Of a DNA stretch of 64,000 nt, positions 45,546 to 58,923 are shown in pieces; position 1 is the stretch's first letter, and every line of letters starts with the position of its first letter. Origin of the DNA: Sporobolomyces roseus. Lineage: Eukaryota; Basidiomycota; Microbotryomycetes; Sporidiobolales; Sporidiobolaceae. A program made the translations under genes and the position numbers. The stretch is from NCBI GenBank assembly GCA_016617785.1, contig JADILM010000011.1, positions 248,001 through 312,000 of the forward strand, written 5' to 3'. The notes beneath the pieces are model-generated. The model saw only the letters and a list, made by a program, of their open reading frames with translations. It was not told the origin of the DNA and did not search any database.

Positions 45546-48530
45546 TCACCGCTTGCTTCGTTTCCTAGGTAAGCTCGATTCTTCGACGTAATCCGACAAA
45601 TCTCCCTCTTCCTCTTCTTCTGACGAACACTCAGTCTGTGTCATTCTCCTTGGTCGGCTTTTCGTATTTGCGACGGTCTTCCGTCGTCGTCGACTTTTGA
45701 TGAGCTCTCCCCAGTCATCCGAGGGACCTCCATAGGGTCGAGCGAAAACTTGCCATCCTTGCTGAACTGTTCACAGAACAGGAGAGTATCAGTTGACCAC
45801 AGACACTAGGCGAATTGGATAGAGAGCGTGCAAACTCACGCTCAATGGGCAGGAAATCGTCGAGGGATGCCTGTATTTGTTGCGAGAGCATCGAGTCGCT
45901 TTCAGAATCTGTGCGAAGAGTTGAATGAAGCTGTCAGTCTCTCCCCAGTACTCCTCATCTCGAGTGATAGCTTACACTTCGATAGAGGGACGTAACCTCG
46001 CCGTGTTTCGAGATGGTTCACTCCTCGAGTATCTTTCGAGAAAAGCACGACTGTCCAAGCATCTCGGATGGGACGATTTGGAGTGAGTCCTGCTTGACGA
46101 CGCTGGGCGTTGATAGTATTGCAGTCTTTCGTAATATGATGCGACAGTCGTTGGAGGAGCGTCGTGGAAGCATCGTAGGTGTCGCCGACTGAGGAAGGAA
46201 AACGACGGTCATTCACTTGCGGAAGATATAAATCCCAAAGCAGCTCACCAGAACCCATCGGCATCGATAAAGGAGTGAATAGCAAGCCTTGCTCTTCCTA
46301 TGAACATGGAAAGGCAGCGTGAGCTCGGGTAAAGCAGCCTATCGGCGATAAAGAAGAAGTAACTCACGTCGACCTCTATGATTGTGAAACCTGTCAGTCG
46401 CAGATCAGGTCGAAGTATCGAATCAGACTGATCGGACCCTTCGATAGATTGGAAACTGAACGATGGACTCTTGCGACTTGGCTTCGTCTTCTTGCGAGAT
46501 GTTTGTGTCGCGTATCTCAGGCCGAGGTAACGTCGCCGACCCTTCGTTGCGGTGTCCTAATTGTCAAGAGATGACCTTCAGTTGGGGTAAAGCGGCAGAG
46601 GAGACGAGATGCGACGTACCGGTCGAAAGAATGGATCGAAGTGAGCCCAAGTATCGACAGAAAGCTTTTCAATCTGGTCATAAGAGATCGCGATCGGACT
46701 TTCGGCTTCGAGTACGTCGGGTACAGCAAGGGCGGAGAGTAAGCTCGTTCGAAAGAATTCGAAGCAGATCGAGTTGAGACGTTCGAGGTCGTCCCTGTGA
46801 ATGGTCGAAAGAGAATGAGTATCGCTGTCAAAATTTGACACGATGGTGAGTATTGCTCGCGGAGTCAAATTTGGAAGGGGCATACTAGGTAAGATCGACG
46901 ATTGGGCCCATTCGAGCGTGCGAGAAAGAGCAATTCCTTCTTCCTTCGTCGAAAAGCTCTGCGTCCAAGAGAAGAGTCAGCGTTCTGTTCGTCTCAACGT
47001 TGGAGTAATGGTCTCTCACCTTTGCATCTCCACTTGCCGACGCTGCGCTCGGAGTCATTAAAAGGTGAGTCCGAGGTTGGGGGGCAAGGGAGAAAAAAGA
47101 GAAGACGACTCACCCTAATCTTCCCCCTCCACCTCCATCATCCGAGCATCGTCGATAGAGCGAGGTACAGTGAAGACAGATGACTTCGATAGTGAACTTG
47201 AGCGAGTCTTGTGCCTTGAGTGGTCGGAATCCTCCGGAAGCAATGTCATTTCTACAGCTGTCGCCTATAGACGGTTGAATCTCGAAGTCAGTATCGCGTT
47301 CTCTGATGAAGCGAGAGGAAGGAACTAACATGTGATAAGCTCGAGGGCTGGATCTCTTCGTCCAGCGCTAGCCTTCCGTACCCTCACACTTGACCCTGCG
47401 ACTCGGCGCCTTTGTTGAGTTCCGATCCCTTGCTCCCGATCGAGACAAGCCGAGATCGTTGCCTCGTACCCAACGCGTGTATCATGAGGAGGCTCGTAGT
47501 CGATAGGAGATCCAGCTAGATCCGGTCGACAGTCGAAACAAACGAAATCTTGTCGATATTCCACGTCGAGCTCGTTGCCTTTCCCTCGAAGTTGTAGTGT
47601 GGCGATACCGACGTTGCAATTCGAGCAAGAGATGGAAACCTCGTCGCGTGATAGTCGTGATCGTCCACCTCCGTTCGCTGCTCGAGCTTTGGAAGAGGTC
47701 AAAGGAAAGATTGAGGAGCAAGAGAGTGCTGGGCTAGCGAGGTAAGGGTTTCGGGCACGACGACGAGCGATTCCCGAGGAGATGACTCGTAGTAGGTGAG
47801 ATGATGGCGACGACGACGACGAGGGAACGTTTGGCGAAGGACGTGAAGCGGTAGTGGGCGGAAGGTCGAGGGGAAGTGGGTGCGAAGTGGGCGACAAGTG
47901 GAACGGATTCGAAGGAGGAAAGGTCGAGGGAGTGTTCGGAGGTAACGTTGAGGCTGAGACACCACTAGCCAAGGAAGCTGTCAACGGCGGCGGCGGCAAG
48001 TCTGTACAAGCTTTCCATTCGAGGTACGAATTCGACTGGTTCGAAGTCTTCGGTTCATCGATCGGTGGAGTGAGTGGGAAACTGTATCGGGAGAATAGAT
48101 TAGATGAACCGGACGAGGTCGAGGTCGTTTCGTAGAGTTGTAATCCGGGGCTAATTAGCGAAGGTGCCGAAGAAACGAGAGAGGGAGAAGGGAGATCTAG
48201 GTCGGTGACAGCTTCTCTGCAGGACAACTGATCGATCGAAGGATAGTGGTAAGAGTATGTCGAAAGGGAAGAGTTCGTAGAAGTAGGAAGGGGGAGAGAT
48301 GATGGGAAGTGCTGTCGATTCTGTTGATGCGAAGAGGGTTGTCGGATTCGGTCGAAAGGATTGAGACGAGGTTTCGGGGCTGAAAGGTAATGAGCTGGTT
48401 CTTGATAGAGTGCGTACGAAGGTAGAGGAGAGATCAAGTCGGGTGGGAGATGGTTTAAATCGTCGGCAGTTTGCAGGAAGTTTCCTTCGAAAGGAGTCGT
48501 TTCATCGTCGTAAGGTAGGAACGCTGCCAT
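45546..48530 (-). CDS. Conserved unnamed Cys-rich protein with GGGGGRLGVGKWRC motif
   Basis: One long multi-exon gene, not several. The first large exon encodes a Ser/Pro-rich disordered region (MAAFLPYDDETTPFEGNF; an in-frame Met at 48668 is also possible) and ends in ISCSNCNVGIATLQLRG and QDFVCFDCRPD. Splicing then gives ITCDSCRNDIASGGFRP, EVICLHCTSLYRRCSDD, GGGGGRLGVGKWRCKELFD and EGRRNCSFSHARMGPIVDLT. The C-terminal half reads THSLSTIHRDDLERLNSICF, AWTVVLFSKDTRGVNHLETR, RRGYVPLSKY and LQQGWQVFARPYGG. It finishes in acidic and basic stretches with nuclear-localisation-like clusters (KSRRRRKTV, PRKRSKR). Paired CxxC motifs suggest zinc binding. I recall this layout as a basidiomycete-specific family but know no function. 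Alternative reading as two genes is less likely because the frames join through good splice sites. Confidence 0.65.
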
Positions 48531-49522
48531 TCGTGTGTCTGCTGCTGTCGTCGTTGTCGTCGTCGTCCTCGTCGTCGAAGGAGATGAGAGTAAAGAGAAG
48601 AAGAGTGGGGTTGATCGCAGCAGGAAATGTCGGAAATGATGCGAGAAAGAAGCAAGAAAACCTTCCAACGGATACCGAGAGGGAAGTCTCTACGAGCATC
48701 AGCAGCAGCAGCTGAAACGATCCAGTACGTGCTGACAGTACTTTCCCACCCCTGCGAAATTCCGTTCCGATAGCTCATGATCGGGCAAAGAACCCGCGCC
48801 GGTTAAAGCTTTGAGAGCCTCCGGGACTTTCTTGCTTTTCGCTTCGAAGTATCGGGATCTGAGGGATGCCGGAACGAACGACATCCCTCGCAAGAAGGCT
48901 CGCGAATCCTCACATACTACGATACAAAGGTACTGTCTCGAAAGGGAATCAGCGATTGGTGTTCGAACGAGATCGAGCGAGAGGGAACACGAGTACCTTG
49001 CGAGAGATCCCAGTTCGAAATCACGTCAATGTCAATCGTGAAAGTCAAGTCGGTATCTAGTCCGTCTCTGAGAGCTCGAAAATGGTAAGTGAAGGTTTTT
49101 TCTTATCGGTCGATTCATGAGGGAAAGTTCTCTGGTTCGAATCGACCCTGTAGATCCAGCGACTGTCCGCGAGGAAATCTCATAAGCCATACTGTAGAGA
49201 AGAAATGGGACGCAGGACAGGCAGCGATAGAACGGGTCCATGGCATTCGAATCTTGACATTTCGCAGGGGTGTCTTATTAAGAGCTAGAATGGGTATCGA
49301 CATAAGAACGGGCGTTGATACACAACGAGGTACGAAGGTCAGGACGATCGGAGAAAACAGTAAAGCGAGAGAGAGAGAGAGAGACGCGAGAGATGAATAT
49401 GAAAACAATTGAACGAGTCGGGTGTGTTGCTGAGAATAGAATACTTGATGAAGTGGAGGCCTGAAGAGAACGTGCAATTGAATAAGAGACGAGCGTGGCG
49501 AGTTGAGAGGTTGTAAAGTGTT
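48531..49522. other. Intergenic upstream of the Cys-rich gene
   Basis: About 990 bp. It includes a 64-codon minus-strand ORF at 48699-48893 (MRGMSFVPASLRSRYFEAKS) without recognisable similarity, a GAGA run at 49370-49382, and a chance B-box-like GGTTCGAATC near 49135 without a partner A box. I support no gene here. Confidence 0.4.
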
Positions 49523-52500
49523 CTATCGGTCTGCGATGGTCGACAAACCTCCACTTCGAAGATTATTCGAACCTCTGCCGAGACGATTTCCTGCTCCTCC
49601 ACTATTTCGTTGCAATGTGCCACGTTGTGACTTGAGTTGTTGACGTTGAGCTTGTTCGTGCTCGAGTCTTTGAATCGTCGATAATTGAGTCGAAAGGAAA
49701 TCGGTGGTTCCGGGACTGTTCGCCATCGCAAGGAGGACAAACGAAGTCAGCTGTCTAATGCTTGGAGGCTTTGGCTTACTTAGTTTCGGCCGTAGCGAGG
49801 GCGAGAGACTGAACGAGGAGAATAGAAAAAAAAGAACGTACTACATCCGCAGGATTCGCAAAATCATTTCACCCGAACTCGTCACTTGCTGTTTCTTCTC
49901 GATCTTGCGCGCTCTGATCGTTCCAAGATTTCGTTGGGAGTATACCGACTTTGTGCGACCCAAGACTGAGTCTGATTTCGAAAGGAAATGCCGTTGCACT
50001 GAGAAAAAAGGGGTCTGAATCAGAACAGTGTCGGCGATGGGAGAGGCTGAGAGACGTAACATACTCGTTTCGACACTCGCTCTCATGAGATCATCAGGAG
50101 TCCATTCATAGTACATCCGAGCTTCGATGAGTTCTGCGCAATGCGAAAGAATGCAGGATCAGTTTGAGAAGCCAAAGCGGTTTTGCGAAAAGCTTACCGA
50201 GATACTTTGCGTTACGAAGATCTTCGAGGGGCACCCCCTCTCCCCCACCGTGAAAGAAGTTGACGAGGAACTGTACCGAAAAGGTCAGTCAGGATCATTC
50301 TTGGAGAAGATTGAGGAGAAAGTTTCGAAACTCACTCCAAGCCATTTGTAAACGACGTCGACTTCTTTCTCGCTCAGCGGTCTCATCTCGGTAGGTCGAT
50401 CACTCAGAGGAGGTACGAGGAGACCTTCGATAGTTGTCAAGATCTCCTTCCACAATCTCAACGAAACGAGGTGCCAAGCTGTACTTCCCAAAGTCGTAAG
50501 CCCTCGAAAACCAAAGTAAGACGAGAGGTCATGAAGGGCGTACCATCGGGAGTGAGAGATTCCTTGAGAGTAGCGAAAGTGACCTCAAAGTAATCGAGCA
50601 AGTCTCCAATCGCATTCTCGATTTCGATATCCGTCAAAGGTCCCTTTCCTTTCTTCTTCTGTTCGAGTCGTTCGAGAGTGACTGAGCTTGGAGCATTTGG
50701 ATCGTGTACTGGAGGAATCATGAGAGTATTGGTAGCAGAGTTGGTCGAAGAAGCGAGGGCGTCTCGAACGTAGGCGTTGAGGTTCCGAACGCCTTTGTCG
50801 AGATTTCCTCGTACTTTGTCGAGATCAGGGAGGTTGTATCGACCAGTGTTGAGGAGAGATTTCAGGTTCGAGTGAGAGATGTAGTGTCGAACAAAAGGAG
50901 ACATCTGTGAGTGGAAAACCGGTCGAAATCAGCTCTCAGTCTTGGTTAGGCGTCTGAACCCGAACGACAAACCTACCTTGTCAACCATTGTCCTCACCAT
51001 ATCTCCTTCAGCTCTCTTGAGACTCCTGAACGCTCTTCCAAAGTAGAATCTGATATCGTCCTTCTCTCCCTCCATCGAAATCCTCAACAACAATCTCGCA
51101 TCCAACGGTTGTCGATTCTGATCCTCCAACCTGAACCAAACATCCTTCGCCAAGAAGTCTGAGAACTTTCTCGGATCCAAATGAATGTAAGCACAACCAA
51201 CGTGGTCGTGATGATCCACGAGATTTCGGTGGTACACTGTCGCTCGTAACCACAAATCGCCCTTGACTGAAACGTCCAAAGTTTCATCCCATCTCGGATC
51301 GTTCGTTTCGTACAACGTTCGAGTCTTGGCCACCCTATAACCGGCAGGATCGGACAAGATGAGGAAAGGGTCGAGTTTCTTTGATCGAGAGTTTCCGGAG
51401 GGAGGAGAAAGGTTTTCGCAGAGGACGATTTTGACGGTGAAAAGGAAACGAGGTTGAGTCGGAGTGGCGCTAGGTGGTGGCGGCGGAGTGTTGAGCTCGA
51501 CGATACGGGAAACTTTGTCGGCGTCGAGAGTATTGTACATCGTATCGAGCAATCTTCGAGCAGCTTGAATGTTGTTCAACTTGATGCAGCTCTGGAAGGA
51601 TCACGTTTCTGGTGAGCATATTACCGGAGATCAGCCGGGTAGAGAAGGGATTCGTACAGCAGCTTTGAATTCGAAAGGTTCCACTTTCTTATCCCCTTGC
51701 ACGACCATCTTCGCTTTAGTCAACCAAGCACTCGGTCTCGCTACATCCTGATCCAACGCTTCTTCCGGTTTCCTCGGAAACATCTCATCAATGAACATGG
51801 ACTCCAATTGATTCGAAAATTGTTCAATCGATTTCGCGATCGTCTGCAATTCCTCTCAACTCGTCAATACATCGACTCGGAATAGCGAGAAGAGAAAAGG
51901 GAGACTCACCCGTGATAGACCAGTGAGGAACTTTGCATGACCGTATTCTTCAGGCCATTTCAACGACAAGATGAATTCAACTGGAGCTTTGCAACTTTCG
52001 ATCAAATCGACAATCGATGAAGAGTGTGTAGCAGTTTCTTCCGGTTCGAACTGGACGTTGAGGATCCGATCAGTACTCGGTGAGAGACGACTGATGAGAA
52101 GCGGTAGACGTACAGCATCTTTCGAAATTGCTCGATTGACCCATTCGCTCGTTTGAGTATCAGTCATCGCCAGCCATCTCCTCACATAAGGTTCAAACCA
52201 AGCAGAGAAATCAATCTCGAGCGTCTCCCTGCAATAGCTCATCTATGTCTCAGCAAGTTGTAAAGTGCGATGAAAGAGAGTGGAAAACGTACTCTGGACA
52301 AAACGCCTCGAACATTTCCAACAATTCCTTCACTCCATGATACAATTCCAATAACTCTCCATCCGTCACTACACTGCCACCACCATTCTCTTGAGGTTGG
52401 GGTTGAGTTGAGTTGTTCTCGAGAGGAGTCGAGACGGATGCTGAGATTGTCGATATTCTTGAATTGTTTAAATGATCGACGAATAGAGGTGCAGAAACCG

Positions 52501-54791
52501 ATAAGAACAAAGCTGGTGGATCCAATATCCTACATATCGCAAACTCTTTCATCAGTAACTGGCAGCGAGCTTGACATGAGATAGATCTCAGACTTACCCG
52601 CAAACTTTCTCAATAAAGCACCTATCGAACCCTCTAACTTCTTCCCTCACCCACTCGAGTACTCTCAACCACGCCCCAACCTCACTTCCTTCCCCTCTCA
52701 TTTCCTCCTCCAATACTTTCTCTTCCCAAGCCATTCTCACAAACTTCTTCATGCCTACCTCCAACTCCCTCAAGGTCAATTCCAAGTTCCCTCCAATGTG
52801 ACTCACGAACACTGGATTGTTCGAGACGGTTTCGAGGTGTGGTAAGAGGGAAGAGAAAGGGAGTTGTAAGAGTCCTTGAAAGATCTCAAAGAATCGAGTG
52901 AGGAGTGTATCGAATAATAAATTCAAAGCTTTGAACAAGATCCCTCTCTACACAACACACGAGTCGTTTTCAGTACCAAGCTTTGGAAGAGGGGGAGAGA
53001 GAAAGGGAATGCTTACGTCGATCAAAGGCCACCTCCAATACCTCCAATCTTTTTCAGTCCTCTCCAATTCATCCAACGCTTCTCCAACACATTCCTCGGG
53101 TACTCCCATACCTTTATACAAACCCGCCACTAAACCGACAAACACGGCACTCTTCAAAGTAGCTGGAATCCTCCATCGTTGCCTGATTGATTCGAGGAGT
53201 GATTCATGGAGTGGTGAAAGGATCGAGAGGGATACATCTTCGTCTGGTGGTAAGGAAGACATGAGGGAGTAATCGTGGTGTAGTAACAATTCGTACAATC
53301 GACGGAAATAATAGGTCGGATCAGCTGGAACGAACGTTAAACCACCACCACCACCACTTTCGACTGGGCCCGATTCTTCCTCTATTAAACTCGATCGACT
53401 ACTCCGTCGACTTTCGATCAGGGAAGAATAATTCTCGTTGTTGAGAGTCACTCCACCTTTGATACCGTTCTGAACGAGAAGAGGGTTTCGAACCGTCATG
53501 TCTAATAACAATTCTTGTAATTCGTCGGTTTCTTGTTTCTTCCAACTTGAGAATGCATCTGGGTTTTCGAAATCGCTTATTGAGTAGGGATAGGGAGGAC
53601 GGGGGTGGGTCGAACGAGTCGAGGGAGGTCGGAGGGAGGGAGGAGGAGGGGAAGACGTGGGGAGAGTGAGAGAGGCAGAGGTGTTGATCATTAGTTTTAG
53701 GTCGTTGAATGCTGCCTAGTTCATACGGAGAGCTCTGTCAGTGAGGAAGCGAGACAGAGAGAGGAGTTATTGAGCGTTACTTGTTCAGTACAGATTCTAA
53801 GTAAATTCGTGATATCCCTCTTGAGTTCTGTTTCATCCTTTCCGAACACCTCTCCCAAAGTTCTGACAAACGGCATTTCATTCAAATTGATCGGTGTAGG
53901 TGGTTGGGGAGCTTGATCGAGTGGATTTCGATTTGCTGCAGAGGAAGAAGTAGGGAGTGCTGGCGAAGGATGAGCTGAGGTCGAGGGTGCGTAAGACGGG
54001 TAAGAAGTGGAAGATGTTGAAGCTACTGATAAATGTCGATCGTGTACTGAAGTTTGAGGAGTTTGAGAAGTTTCAAGTTGGGGTTCCTCAAGTTTTGAGC
54101 AGTAAGTGTCTAACCGATTCACCAATTCCCCTGGAATCCTTCCACAACTCTTCAATCCATCTCTAATCACTCCGACGAAACTCGCCACTTGTTTATTCAA
54201 TTCCCTCTTCCACTCCCCCTCACTTCCCAATCTCTTTTTCAGAATCGCACTTGCGGTCGTGACAAACATGAGAATAACTTCTTCAATCTGTCTGTTCTCT
54301 TTCAATTTCTTCTGAAACGACGATTGCGCATAAGTACCATAGAACGCTCCGATGGTTTGTCGTAGTAATTGATCTTGATATTTCGAATCTGAACCTTTGG
54401 CGATCCTCTCCATTCTCACATCCAACACTTTGACAAACTCTTTTGGGAATCGGGAGGATTTTGAAGCTGAGGAAGAAGAGGAGGAGGAAGAGGTAGAAGT
54501 GTCTTTGAAAGTGTCTGCGAGAGATAAGAGGGCGTTTGTCCATCCTTCTTGGGGTCGAATCGAGGTGGTTACTGAATGACGAATTGAAGGTCGAGCCAAG
54601 GAGGATGCTGTTGTCGTCGTGTTGCTTCGAGTGAGAGTTGAAGGAATAGAGGCGGTGTTTGAGGAAGAGGAAGAGGAGTGGGAAATGACATGGTCGAGTA
54701 GAGCTACTCGTAACGAGTAGAGGTAGACGTCTTGATCTTCTCTTGGGATGTGAAAGGGGGAGAGAGAGGAAGAGGTAGACTTTGTCGTCAT
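49523..54791 (-). CDS. YNC13: Munc13/UNC13-like MUN-domain and C2 protein (Ync13 type)
   Basis: Large cytosolic protein (about 1,400 residues) likely to link exocytic and endocytic membrane traffic, as S. pombe Ync13. N-terminal exon: MTTKSTSSSLSPFHIPREDQ and DVYLYSLRVALLDHVI, followed by a Ser-rich stretch. The MUN region runs through AFYGTYAQSSFQKKLKENRQ, DFENPDAFSSWKKQETDELQ, ADPTYYFRRLYELLLHHDYS and WFEPYVRRWLAMTDTQTSEW. A C2 domain follows (FLFTVKIVLCENLSPPSG, DPFLILSDPAGYRVAKTRTL, YETNDPRWDETLDVSV). The second Munc-homology part reads MSPFVRHYISHSNLKSLLN, LLDYFEVTFATLKESLTPDG, VVYKWLG and NFFHGGGEG. The tail NRLGRGSNNLRSGGLS-IADR is basic. The C2 is inserted between the two Munc-homology segments, the normal order in this fungal family. 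Exons were linked by similarity; not all boundaries were fixed. Confidence 0.88.
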
Positions 54792-55440
54792 TTATTCGAT
54801 CAAAATAGCGACTAGGAGAGCGAGGAGGAGGGAAGAGGAGAGGGGGAGGTAGATTGGTCCCCTCTCTAGCTCGAGTCGTGTGTTGTGTGTGTGTGTGTGT
54901 CGTGTGAGTAGGTGTGGGATGAGCGAGTTGGATTAATGGAATCGGAAATAAGAATAGAATCGGAATTAGCGGTAAAGTCGAGTCTTCTCTTTGTTGACTG
55001 TTCGAGCTAGGCTGGACTGTAGTATGCTGAAGAGTGTCGTGTATGGTTATGAGAGTGAATGATTAATGGGAGAGAGAAGAGGAACTTGTTGACTACTATA
55101 GTTTACCCCTATTAACTCCCGGGTCTCTCGCTCTTGTTTCTTCTCTCACCTTCGCATTCAGATCAACTTGGACACTCTCTCAAGCTGAGGCATCAGCCGA
55201 ATCAAACACCAGAGGTGATCTTCAAGTTGATCTTGCCGTCATCTCGATTCAAACTTGTCAATCATCATCTACAAGCAGACATCGACCAACTCAACTCATA
55301 GGTACAGTAACTAGTCAGTCAGTCAGTGTATATAGATCACCCATCCGTGAGTTATCGTTCAACTCTAATCCCACACCGAACCTTCTCTCTTTCCCTTCCT
55401 CTCTTCCAATCATCTAGCTATCAACTCGACTCACCTCTCA
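54792..55440. promoter_or_regulatory. Divergent promoter region YNC13 / SEC2
   Basis: 649 bp between two divergent start codons. It contains a (GT)n run at 54884-54900 and an AGTC tetranucleotide repeat at about 55312-55327. A CT-rich leader precedes the SEC2 start. No named element was identified. Confidence 0.5.
54884..54900. repeat. (GT)n microsatellite
   Basis: Uninterrupted GT dinucleotide run, extended on the left by a near-perfect GTGTGTT. It lies about 100 bp upstream of the YNC13 start. Confidence 0.85.
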
Positions 55441-58400
55441 ATGGCTTCCCATCCCGATCCACCTCCGATCGCCTCGACTTCCCGTTCCCCTCCCTCTTCT
55501 TCATCTCGCTCACAGAATCCCTACCCATCCACTCTCTCCCACCCCTCCCAACCCGCTCGACCTCCTTCCATCCAGCGTACCCATTCACGTCGTCCCTCCC
55601 GAGCAGAACGCTATGAATCCCTCGTTTCGACAGCCCGAGAAACGCTCGAGAAGAGTCGAAGGTTGAGTGGAGTTCAGGTTCCTCAGGATCATAGGAGGTT
55701 GAGTTATACATCAATAGCGAGTTCGGGGGGAAAGAGGGGGAGTCTGAGTTTGATTGGTGAAGGATTGGGGTTGGGCGAGATTGGATTGGGATTGGGAATG
55801 GGAATCGGAGAGGAGGATAATAGAGGGAGGGAAAGGGAAGAAGAAGTGAGGGATAGGGAGTGGAGGGAAACTGTTAGGAATTTATTACTAGTCGTCGATG
55901 GAATGGTGAGTACCCCATCTCTTTTTTTCTGTCGTGGTGGGAAAGTAAGGTTGCTGATTTCAAGAGAGAGAGAATGAGTGTTTTTAGTCACAACAATTGA
56001 GTACGCATGATGAGTTGGCAGCTCAATTGAAGATTGCTCAGAGTAATTTGACGCTCGCTGAAACTCACTCTGAATTCTTGGAGGAGACATTGAGGAGGAG
56101 GGAAACTAGTAATGGAAGTAACTCGAACGGAACAGGGAGGAATAGTAGTAGTATGAATAGAGGAGGAGCGAGGGCGAACGCTCAAGACGAGATCGAAACA
56201 AGTAGTGGAGGTGGAGGAGCGAGAAGTTTCTTTCGATTACCTGGTGGAGGAACGACGAATTCTAGTTCGAGTTCGACCGGTTCAACGACTAGTTCGAACA
56301 GAAGGAAACCTACGATACCACCGACACCACTATCTTTCGTTTCTGCACATTCTACTCCGGGGTTGAGATCAGTCGCTTCTTCTCCTCGATTGGGAGGAGG
56401 GAGTACAAGTCCGATTCCTCCAAGCCCGATAGAATCTCAACCCCGTTTCTCAACCTCGACTATTTCATCCTTCGAATCGAACCACTCTCGACCTTCCTTG
56501 TCCCTCTCCCCAAACCCCTCAACTCAATCCCTCCCTCTCTCCCCGTCGAATTATCCTTCGCTACAAGATTTCACGAGTTTACAAACTGCGTTTCAACAAT
56601 TGGACGCAGAGTGTAGTGCTTTGAGGGTCAGTGAGGAGAGTATGAAAAGGAATAATGAAATGATGGTCAAGAAATGTGTCGACTTGGAAAAGACGAAAGA
56701 GGATTTGATGAGTGAGTTGGAGAATCTCAGTGTCGAATTGTTTAGTGAAGCGAATGCACTCGTAAGTCCCCACCCTCTCTCTCTTCTACACACGCGTCAA
56801 CCGAGCTAATGTCTGATGCGTATTCGTAGGTCGCAGAAGAACGTCGAGCAAGAGCTCGAGCAGAAACTCAACTAGAACAACTTCAATCCCAACTCTCAAC
56901 CCTCACATCCGAACTCGCCCTCCTCCGCAGTTCGATAGCACGTAAATCACAATTCGATCCCATGTCACCCGATCTTCCCGCAATCCCACGAAACAACTCG
57001 CTCACGTCCAACTCTCACCCCTCACCACTATCCTCTATTCACCCAACTCGTTCTCAATCAGCTTCTTCTTCGCCCAATCCAGATTACTCTCCTTCCCTCG
57101 TCGAAGTGAATGGACCGCGACCAGTCTCAACGGCAAGTACAGGGAGGAAATGGTTTTCTTTCGGAAGAAGTCCCAGTATCCCTCAAACTCAAACGGCACC
57201 TTCTGTCGCGAGCACCGAATCTACCGTTTCACCCAATCCATCGTTTTCGACTCCACCACTACCGTCTGCTCCGACACCGGTACAGAATGGAACGGGATCA
57301 GATCAGACGACTCCTTCTTTATCACTTTCACCTTACCTCAATACTCCGGTCGCTTCTTCTTCCTCCTCGTCTTCTCAGGGAATGAGTGTGTCGGTGGAAA
57401 GTGCTGGATTGAACGTACCGATGGAGAGGAATAACTCGGGAAGTAGCTTTGTCACGGCTAGGTCGGAGAGCTGGTTCGGATTCGGAGGAGGATTGAGTGG
57501 AAACAAAGGGAAGGAGAACGAAGTTAGTGAAGAACCGGAAGAGATAGTGGGAGTCAAGGATCAGGATTCAGTTGAGGAGATCAAAACACCGATTAGGAGT
57601 GAGTTTACGAAGGGAGAGACGGCGATCAAGAGGGTTTCACCTGTACCTCCAGAGAAGGAGGCTTCCCCTCGACGACCCTTATCGACCGCTCACTCGACTC
57701 GAACGCAAGATCCACATCGAGATTCAAGGTTCGATTTGAGACCTCCTTCACCTTCCCCTTCTCAGATGACTACAACCTCTACCATCTCGTCCTCAAACAA
57801 AGACTTACCATCAACTATGGCTTCCCCACCTCTACCTCCTTTACCCCCTGCGACACCTTCTGCCTCAGCACTCTCAACTCCATCACTCGAACAAGTCGAA
57901 ACTGATCCCACTCGACTCCCATTCTCTTCCTCGACTTCTTCAGCAGTTCCCACTACTCGCTCCCCGACCGCTCGAACCAGAACAGGTGCTATCCCTCGAC
58001 CACTCGCGATTCATGTGACTTCTTCCCTCCCCTCGAGTTCATCATCTATTCAATCCCCGATCGCTTCCTCTTTCCTCACCTGTCCATCACCTGCTCCATC
58101 TTCAGCAGCGACTACTCCGACCTCGGCAAGTTTCGTCGGTGGACCAAGTCAGGGGGAGATGACTGCTGGATCTCGCTCACCTAGGAGTCCAAACGAAGTG
58201 AGGTGGAAAGAAGCGGTTGGATCATTGGACCCTACTGCGAAGAGATCGAGGAGTCGAACGAGGTCCGGTCAGAGCGGGGGTAAAGAGAACCTATCGAGGT
58301 CTCGAGAACATTCTGGAGAACCTAGTCCTGCTCCTCACGTGAAAAAAGAAGTCTTACCACCTAGTTCCCCTCCACCTCCTGCTCGAATTCAAAATCTCGA

Positions 58401-58923
58401 AGGAGTTCCTAACGGTCGCAAACCTCTCCCACCGACGAAACCTTTCATAGCTCCTTCATTACCGGCCAAACCACCCTCGATCATCAACGGACTCCGAATC
58501 GATACTACCACCTCCTCCTCTTTTTCCGTCACTTCCTCCCCATCCCTCTCTTCTCCTGGTCAACAGTCATCCATAACCCCTCGTCCGACAGACAAAGGTC
58601 CTAAATCCGCACAACCTCTCTCTCTCAATCCCTCCTCACGCCCAAACTTGTTCCGTCATCATTCTTCTTCTTCCCACCACAACGTCAAATCCGGCCTCAC
58701 TCCCTCGAGTTCATTACAGTCCATCTCGTCGATGAGGAGCGATTCGTCGACGGGTCATTCGAGTAACAGTGAGAGTCAAGCATTCATGAGAGATAGGGGT
58801 AGGAGTTTGAGTCCGGATGGAACGAAAGCAGTGGAGGATCTGGATAGGTTGATGGAGAGTATGATGGCTATGATGGAGGGGAACGATGAAGAACGAGGAG
58901 GAATGGGGAATAGACAGAGCTAG
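55441..58923 (+). CDS. SEC2: SEC2-type Rab guanine-nucleotide exchange factor
   Basis: 1,110 residues from three exons, 55441-55905, 55988-56761 and 56830-58923, all phase 0. The Sec2p GEF coiled coil is clear across the second junction: CVDLEKTKEDLMSELENLSV, ELFSEANALVAEERRARARA, ETQLEQLQSQLSTL. This region activates Sec4/Rab8-type GTPases for exocytosis. The rest is low-complexity Ser/Pro-rich sequence with many SP and basic SRSRTRSG-like sites, and a short C-terminal helix (AVEDLDRLMESMMAMMEGND). It is longer than yeast Sec2 (759) because of the disordered linker. It diverges from the MUN-domain gene, another exocytosis protein. Confidence 0.86.

Noticed and set aside
46578..46912. Separate small gene starting MPLPNLTPRAILTI
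   Set aside because: Frames and splice sites join it to the upstream Cys-rich exons; most of the supposed N-terminus falls in an intron.
48699..48893. 64-residue minus-strand ORF
   Set aside because: No similarity, no splice partners, and located in the promoter region of the Cys-rich gene.
49060..49170. tRNA-like B box (GGTTCGAATC)
   Set aside because: No matching A box or cloverleaf stems could be found on either side.
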